Source: Bacillus taeanensis (lineage in GTDB: Bacteria; Bacillota; Bacilli; Bacillales; UBA6769). From it: a DNA stretch of 64,000 bases. The notes below the pieces were generated by a model that worked only from the letters and a program-made list of their open reading frames with translations, did no database searches and was not told the origin of the DNA. Shown here in pieces: positions 57,320 to 64,000 of the stretch (position 1 is its first letter; each line of letters begins with the position of its first letter). The stretch lies in the NCBI RefSeq assembly GCF_003318295.1, contig NZ_QOCW01000013.1:51629-115628 (forward strand). The letters run 5' to 3'. Position numbers and translations under genes: made by a program.

Positions 57320-57538
57320 ATGCAAAAGAAAATTTCAATTGGAACGGAATATATTACACTTGGTCAGCTGTTAAAGCGTGCTGATGTTATTGAAACAGGC
57401 GGTATGGTGAAATGGTTTTTATCTGAATATGTTGTTCATGTGAACGGTGAGGAAGAAAACCGCCGTGGCCGTAAGCTTTATAAAGGCGATATTGTACAAG
57501 TTGAAGAATTTGGGGAAATCGTAGTGACTCGTCGTTGA
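57320..57538 (+). CDS. yaaA: S4-domain RNA-binding protein YaaA
   Basis: Short S4-type protein of 72 residues with [24 protein letters not shown] and [20 protein letters not shown]. The start at 57320 has GTAGGTGAT upstream; the longer frame from 57284 has no such site. In Bacillus it is involved in ribosome assembly by family inference. It overlaps the possible first codons of recF by four bases. Confidence 0.92.
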   Translation: MQKKISIGTEYITLGQLLKRADVIETGGMVKWFLSEYVVHVNGEEENRRGRKLYKGDIVQVEEFGEIVVTRR

Positions 57539-57552
57539 ATGGAGGAGCTTCG

Positions 57553-58674
57553 TTGAATATAGAAACCATTACGTTAACAAATTATCGAAACTATAAAAAA
57601 GCAGAAGTGTCATTTGAAAATAACGTAAATGTAATCTTGGGGGAAAATGCCCAAGGGAAAACAAATGTTATGGAAGCCATCTATGTATTAGCAATGGTAA
57701 AGTCACATCGTACATCACGTGATAAAGAATTAATCCGCTGGGACGAAGAATATGCTAAAATAGAAGGTAGGATAAAAAAGCGAAACGGTCCGTTATCTCT
57801 TCAGCTTGTCATTTCAAATAAAGGGAAAAAAGCAAAATTAAATGAGCTTGAACAAAGAAGATTAAGCGATTATATCGGCGCCTTAAATGTTGTCATGTTT
57901 GCCCCAGAAGATTTAAATTTGGTTAAGGGAAGTCCGGGCATAAGAAGGCGTTTTATTGATATGGAAATTGGACAAGTTCATCCTGTGTATATTCATCATT
58001 TAACCCAATACCAAAAAATACTCCAACAGCGTAATTCCCTTTTAAAAGATTTACAGCGCCATAAAAGTAAAGAAAAATTACTTATGCTTGATGTTTTAAC
58101 AGCTAGTTTAGTCGAAGCTGCAGGAAGAGTGATTAAAAAGCGCTTTGACTTCTTAAAGCTGCTCCAAGAGTGGGCAGAACCGATTCATCAAGGAATTAGT
58201 CGTGGGCTTGAAACATTAAATGTACAATACCTTCCCTCTTTAGATGTATCAGAGGAGATGGATTTGTCGAAAATAATAGAAATGCTTGAGAAAAAGTTTG
58301 ATAAAATAAAAGATAAGGAGATTGACCGCGGTGTTACACTAGCAGGACCGCACCGGGATGATCTCGGTTTTTTAGTGAATGGGAAAGATGTGCAAATGTT
58401 TGGCTCGCAAGGACAGCAGCGCACAACTGCTTTATCAATAAAGCTTGCTGAAATTGAGTTGATTAAATCAGAGGTTGGCGAATATCCCATTCTTTTATTA
58501 GACGATGTTTTATCAGAACTTGATGATCACAGGCAATCTCATCTGTTAAATACGATTCAAGGAAAGGTACAAACATTTGTCACAACAACAAGTGTGGACG
58601 GCATTCACCATGAAACCTTGAAAAGGGCGACAACCTATCAAGTGGTAAACGGCGAAATTTCACAAGTTAAATGA
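57553..58674 (+). CDS. recF: DNA replication and repair protein RecF
   Basis: SMC-like ATPase that loads RecA on gaps. The 373-residue chain starts at TTG 57553 ([20 protein letters not shown]), six bases after GGAGGA. Walker A is [14 protein letters not shown] (about 30-43). The signature motif is [11 protein letters not shown] and [16 protein letters not shown]. Walker B is [16 protein letters not shown]. An ATG at 57535 would overlap the yaaA stop and lies before the ribosome binding site. Confidence 0.97.
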   Translation: MNIETITLTNYRNYKKAEVSFENNVNVILGENAQGKTNVMEAIYVLAMVKSHRTSRDKELIRWDEEYAKIEGRIKKRNGPLSLQLVISNKGKKAKLNELEQRRLSDYIGALNVVMFAPEDLNLVKGSPGIRRRFIDMEIGQVHPVYIHHLTQYQKILQQRNSLLKDLQRHKSKEKLLMLDVLTASLVEAAGRVIKKRFDFLKLLQEWAEPIHQGISRGLETLNVQYLPSLDVSEEMDLSKIIEMLEKKFDKIKDKEIDRGVTLAGPHRDDLGFLVNGKDVQMFGSQGQQRTTALSIKLAEIELIKSEVGEYPILLLDDVLSELDDHRQSHLLNTIQGKVQTFVTTTSVDGIHHETLKRATTYQVVNGEISQVK

Positions 58675-58684
58675 GGTGATCTAT

Positions 58685-58957
58685 ATGTTTATTCACTTAG
58701 GAGAAGATGTTGTAATTCGCTCAAGTGATGTGGTGACAATTTTAGATCGACAGCTGCTTACAACATCTGAAGTAACAAATGAGTTTATCGATCGTTATAA
58801 AAAAGATGGACTTGTTGTGGATATTAGCGGGGATATTGCAAAATCGATTGTAGTAACAACCGATACTATTTATTTATCTCCACTATCTTCTATTACGTTA
58901 AAACGCAGGGCACAAATGGTGGCAGGGTTTGAACCTTTAGAGGATGTTGAAAATTAA
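58685..58957 (+). CDS. remB: Extracellular matrix regulator RemB (YaaB, DUF370)
   Basis: DUF370 protein of 90 residues, similar to B. subtilis RemB, with MFIHLGEDVVIRSSDVVTILDRQLL and DTIYLSPLSSITLKRRA. RemA/RemB-type proteins control biofilm matrix genes. The ATG at 58685 is preceded by GAGGTGAT. The gene fills the recF-gyrB gap as in B. subtilis. Confidence 0.92.
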   Translation: MFIHLGEDVVIRSSDVVTILDRQLLTTSEVTNEFIDRYKKDGLVVDISGDIAKSIVVTTDTIYLSPLSSITLKRRAQMVAGFEPLEDVEN

Positions 58958-58973
58958 GCTTGTCTGATATTGA

Positions 58974-60917
<1,944 letters not shown>

Positions 60918-60947
60918 TGTGAAAGAAAATAAGAAATGAAAGTATGA

Positions 60948-60993
60948 GAAAAACTTTGGTGAGCAGTTTACCTAACTGCAAACCGGGTTTTTC
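60948..60993 (+). other. Long imperfect hairpin in the gyrB-gyrA gap
   Basis: GAAAAAC (60948-60954) pairs with GTTTTTC (60987-60993), and GCAGTT (60963-60968) with AACTGC (60974-60979), with an interrupted middle. It is not followed by a clear U-run. It may be an RNA processing or attenuation element between the gyrase genes. Confidence 0.5.
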
Positions 60994-61027
60994 TAACTTT
61001 AATGAATGAAAGATGGAGGTTTACGGC

Positions 61028-63571
61028 ATGTCGGATATCCAAAATCCAAGAGTGAAAGAAATTAATATTAGCCAAGAGATGCGTACCTCGTTTATGGATT
61101 ATGCGATGAGTGTTATCGTTAGTCGTGCTTTACCAGATGTACGTGATGGTCTAAAGCCTGTTCATCGACGTGTTCTTTACGCAATGAATGAATTAGGCAT
61201 GACAGCAGATAAAGCATATAAAAAGTCTGCACGTATTGTTGGTGAAGTTATTGGTAAATATCACCCACACGGTGATTCAGCTGTATATGAGACAATGGTA
61301 CGTATGGCTCAAGATTTTAACTATCGTCACATGCTTGTAGATGGCCATGGTAACTTTGGTTCTATTGATGGGGATGCAGCGGCTGCGATGCGTTATACAG
61401 AAGCGAGAATGTCTAAAATCTCAATGGAAATAGTTCGTGATATTAATAAAGATACAATCGATTATCAAGACAACTATGACGGATCAGAACGTGAACCAAT
61501 TGTCATGCCTGCTCGTTTTCCAAATCTTCTTGTAAACGGGGCATCAGGAATTGCAGTTGGAATGGCGACAAATATTCCGCCGCATCATCTCGGAGAAGTG
61601 ATTGATGGAGTATTAGCATTAAGTAAAGACGCTGATCTTAGTATCCCTGAATTAATGGAATATATTCCGGGTCCAGATTTCCCAACAGCAGGGGAAATAC
61701 TTGGACGTGAAGGGATTCGAAAAGCATACAGCACAGGTCGGGGCTCTATTATTATTCGTGCAAAGGCGGAAATTCAGGAGCAAGACAATGGTAAAACTCG
61801 AATTGTTGTAACAGAGCTTCCTTATCAAGTGAACAAAGCGAAACTAATTGAGAAAATCGCAGAACTTGTTCGCGAAAAGCGTCTTGAAGGAATTACAGAT
61901 TTACGCGATGAATCCGACCGTAATGGGATGCGAATTGTGATTGAACTTCGCCGCGATGTAAATGCAAATGTGCTTCTTAACAATTTATATAAACATACAG
62001 CCCTACAAACAAGTTTTGGCATTAATCTGCTAGCTCTTGTAGATGGTCAGCCTAAAGTTTTAAATTTAAAAGAGTGTTTATATCATTATTTAGAACATCA
62101 AAAAGTAGTGATTCGCCGCAGAACGATGTACGAGCTCAAAAAAGCTGAAGCACGCGCTCATATTTTAGAAGGGCTGCGCATTGCGCTTGATCATTTAGAT
62201 GAAGTTATCGCGTTAATTAGAAATTCACAAACAACAGATATTGCACGTGAAGGCTTAATTACAACATTTTCGTTATCTCATGAACAAGCACAGGCTATTT
62301 TAGATATGCGTCTGCAGCGCTTAACAGGTTTAGAGCGTGATAAAATTGAAAATGAATACCAAGAACTTGTTAAATTGATTGCCGAATTAAAAGCCATATT
62401 AGCTGATGAAGAAAAAGTTCTCGAAATTATTCGTGAAGAGCTTCTTGAAGTAAAAGAAAGATTTGCTGATGAGCGTCGTACAGAAATTACTATTGGAATG
62501 AACATGATTGAAGATGAAGACCTTATTCCAAAGCAAAATATTGTGATTACAATGACGCATAATGGCTATATTAAACGCCTTCCAATTGATACGTATCGAA
62601 TCCAAAAGCGTGGAGGACGAGGCGTACAGGGAATGGGCACAAATGACGGAGATTTTGTTGAACATCTCTTCACAACGATGACGCATGATACGATTCTTTT
62701 CTTTACAAACAAAGGAAAAGTTTATCGATTAAAAGGTTATGAAATTCCTGAGCTTAGTCGAACAGCAAAAGGAATTCCAATTATTAACTTATTGCAAATC
62801 GAAAAAGATGAATACATTACCGCAGTGATTCCTGTAGAAGAGTTTGTTGATGACTGGCATTTATTCTTTGTTACAAAACAAGGTGTAACAAAGCGTTCTA
62901 CCCTTTCAGATTTTGCAAACATCCGAAAAGGCGGACTAATCGCAATTAATTTCCGGGAAGATGATGAATTAATTGCTGTTCGTTTAACAGATGGCGATAA
63001 AGAAATGATTATTGGAACAAAAAAAGGTATGGCGATTCGCTTCCATGAAACAGATGTACGTTCTATGGGAAGAACAGCAACAGGTGTAAAAGGAATTAAC
63101 CTTCAGGAAGATGATGAAGTAATTGGGATTGGTATTCTAGAAGAAGACCAAGACGTATTAATTGTAACGGAAAACGGCTATGGAAAACGAACTTCAATGG
63201 AAGAGTATCGGGTGCAAAGTCGAGGCGGTAAAGGAATTCGCACATGTAATATCACAGAACGAAATGGTAATATTATCTCTCTTAATACGGTAAACACGGA
63301 TGAAGATTTAATGATTATTACAGTAAGTGGTGTCGTAATTCGGACAAGTGTGAAGGAAATTTCGCAAATGGGGAGAAACACACAAGGAGTTCGTGTTATT
63401 CGTTTAGGAGATGGCGAACAAGTTGCCACTGTTGCAAAAGTAGCGCCTGAAGATGAAGAGGACCTTGACAACGAAGAGCTGGAAAATAAAGAGTTAGAAA
63501 ATGAAATAATAGAAGATAGTGAAAAAGAAGCACTATCAGACTTAGAAGAACAAGAGGATCGAGAAGAATAA
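61028..63571 (+). CDS. gyrA: DNA gyrase subunit A
   Basis: DNA cutting and rejoining subunit of gyrase. The start at 61028 has GGAGGT upstream and gives 847 residues. The catalytic Tyr is at 123 (AMRYTEARM). In the quinolone-resistance region the residues are Ser84 and Glu88 (GDSAVYETM), i.e. the sensitive type. The C-terminal six-bladed domain has the GyrA box QRGGRGVQ as [11 protein letters not shown]. The last about 45 residues are strongly acidic. A short hairpin at 63586-63611 follows. Confidence 0.98.
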   Translation: MSDIQNPRVKEINISQEMRTSFMDYAMSVIVSRALPDVRDGLKPVHRRVLYAMNELGMTADKAYKKSARIVGEVIGKYHPHGDSAVYETMVRMAQDFNYRHMLVDGHGNFGSIDGDAAAAMRYTEARMSKISMEIVRDINKDTIDYQDNYDGSEREPIVMPARFPNLLVNGASGIAVGMATNIPPHHLGEVIDGVLALSKDADLSIPELMEYIPGPDFPTAGEILGREGIRKAYSTGRGSIIIRAKAEIQEQDNGKTRIVVTELPYQVNKAKLIEKIAELVREKRLEGITDLRDESDRNGMRIVIELRRDVNANVLLNNLYKHTALQTSFGINLLALVDGQPKVLNLKECLYHYLEHQKVVIRRRTMYELKKAEARAHILEGLRIALDHLDEVIALIRNSQTTDIAREGLITTFSLSHEQAQAILDMRLQRLTGLERDKIENEYQELVKLIAELKAILADEEKVLEIIREELLEVKERFADERRTEITIGMNMIEDEDLIPKQNIVITMTHNGYIKRLPIDTYRIQKRGGRGVQGMGTNDGDFVEHLFTTMTHDTILFFTNKGKVYRLKGYEIPELSRTAKGIPIINLLQIEKDEYITAVIPVEEFVDDWHLFFVTKQGVTKRSTLSDFANIRKGGLIAINFREDDELIAVRLTDGDKEMIIGTKKGMAIRFHETDVRSMGRTATGVKGINLQEDDEVIGIGILEEDQDVLIVTENGYGKRTSMEEYRVQSRGGKGIRTCNITERNGNIISLNTVNTDEDLMIITVSGVVIRTSVKEISQMGRNTQGVRVIRLGDGEQVATVAKVAPEDEEDLDNEELENKELENEIIEDSEKEALSDLEEQEDREE

Positions 63572-63585
63572 GAAGGGTAAAAGGG

Positions 63586-63615
63586 CGAGAGCATGCTGAG
63601 GCAGACTCTCGTTTT
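63586..63615 (+). terminator. Weak terminator after gyrA
   Basis: CGAGAG (63586-63591) pairs with CTCTCG (63606-63611), then TTTTCC. Inner bases TGC...GCA can extend the stem. The stem is short. Confidence 0.55.
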
Positions 63616-63675
63616 CCTATTCCTATTACAAGTAGGATAAGGATATAAATTTTTTTAAAAAAATCAAAAAAACAC

Positions 63676-63786
63676 TTGCGCAATATAAATAGAGATGGTA
63701 TATTTATATACGTCACTTCGGAACAACGAATTTTCAAAAAATGTTCAAAAAAAGATGTTGACAGAAGAAAATATGAATGATATGAT
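63676..63786 (+). promoter_or_regulatory. Tandem rRNA promoters P1 and P2
   Basis: P2 is TTGACA (63758-63763), 17 bases, TATGAT (63781-63786). P1 is TTGCGC (63676-63681), 17 bases, TATATT (63699-63704). A leader with TGTTCTTTGA (63816-63825), resembling the boxA antitermination element, follows. The arrangement matches rRNA operons near the Bacillus origin. Confidence 0.85.
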
Positions 63787-63909
63787 ATTAAAGTCGCTGA
63801 TAAAACGACATCAAATGTTCTTTGAAAACTGAACAAAACGCCAAGCGAATTTATGCAATATCCCGAAAGAAGCAATTCTTTCGACAACAACTATTGAGCA
63901 ATTCAAACT

Positions 63910-64000
63910 TAATTTGAGAGTTTGATCCTGGCTCAGGACGAACGCTGGCGGCGTGCCTAATACATGCAAGTCGAGCGCGTGAAACTAACTGATCCCTTCG
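63910..64000 (+). rRNA. 16S ribosomal RNA, 5' end (continues beyond window)
   Basis: AGAGTTTGATCCTGGCTCAG, the universal 16S start block, lies at 63917-63936, which sets the mature 5' end near 63910. GGACGAACGCTGGCGGCGTG and TACATGCAAGTCGAGCG follow. The first variable loop reads GCGTGAAACTAACTGATCCC, a short V1 type that I do not use to name the genus. An rRNA operon directly after gyrA is as in B. subtilis rrnO. Confidence 0.98.

Noticed and set aside
63178..63890. Long minus-strand frames opposite gyrA and the rrn leader
   Set aside because: They mirror the acidic GyrA tail (Ser-rich translation) and the rRNA promoter region, so they are antisense shadows.

Overview
This window is the replication-origin region of a low-GC, endospore-forming member of the Bacillaceae. 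The gene order rlmH-htrC-walJ-walI-walH-walK-walR ... purA-dnaB-rplI-gdpP-yybS ... rpsR-ssb-rpsF-ychF-yyaE ... yyaC ... spo0J-soj-noc-rsmG-mnmG-mnmE-jag-spoIIIJ-yidD-rnpA-rpmH-oriC-dnaA-dnaN-yaaA-recF-remB-gyrB-gyrA-16S rRNA is the conserved Bacillus oriC layout. Sporulation genes (spoIIIJ, yyaC, a GerP-like cluster), near-consensus parS and DnaA boxes, and TTG start codons for dnaA, recF and purA fit this. I do not name the genus. Only about 90 bases of 16S rRNA are visible, and their V1 region (GCGTGAAAC...GATCCCTTCG) is of a type I associate from memory with several Bacillaceae genera.

Layout. 1-2474: the end of an adenine deaminase gene and an rRNA methyltransferase gene, separated by a 47-bp palindrome. 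2620-6448: a large DUF2157/GDYXXLXY membrane protein and a phospholipase D-like protein. 6588-8562: an Hsp20-like protein and five small genes, four of them paralogous GerPA/GerPF-like and one GerPC-like, in two convergent groups. 9109-15789: a sugar ABC transporter (two permeases and a binding protein, no ATPase) with a YesM/YesN-type two-component system, a perfect cre site at its promoter, transcribed head-on to replication. 15852-25258: rlmH, a CxxH/CxxC protein, htrC, the complete walRKHIJ operon and an M23 endopeptidase with a WalR box upstream. 25548-25868: tRNA-Phe, tRNA-Asp and tRNA-Lys. 25982-36909: purA, dnaB, rplI, gdpP, yybS, an HPr-like protein, an aromatic acid exporter, rpsR-ssb-rpsF and ychF. 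37015-43647: a molybdopterin oxidoreductase, DUF951, MscS, a YkvI-type transporter, yyaC and a cysteine desulfurase-like enzyme. 43770-53646: chromosome segregation, tRNA modification and membrane insertion genes. 53890-55860: bipartite oriC around dnaA. 55971-63571: dnaN to gyrA. 63676-64000: tandem rrn promoters and the start of 16S rRNA.

The genes work together mainly in chromosome replication and segregation (DnaA, DnaN, RecF, gyrase, DnaB, SSB, Soj, Spo0J, Noc), translation (RnpA, L34, L9, S6, S18, RlmH, RsmG, MnmE, MnmG) and cell-wall homeostasis (WalRK and its regulators, the M23 enzyme, GdpP). Nearly all core genes run away from oriC. The exceptions are the adenine deaminase gene, the PLD-like gene, the plus-strand GerP-like genes, the sugar transport cluster, the small membrane gene at 33213 and yyaC, and most of these are accessory.

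The least described content is the divergent GerP-like cluster. Also notable are two inverted copies and one deletion remnant of a structured dispersed repeat, DnaA-box groups at four sites outside oriC, a one-mismatch parS inside a terminator, and a WalR box in front of the cell-wall endopeptidase next to walRK.
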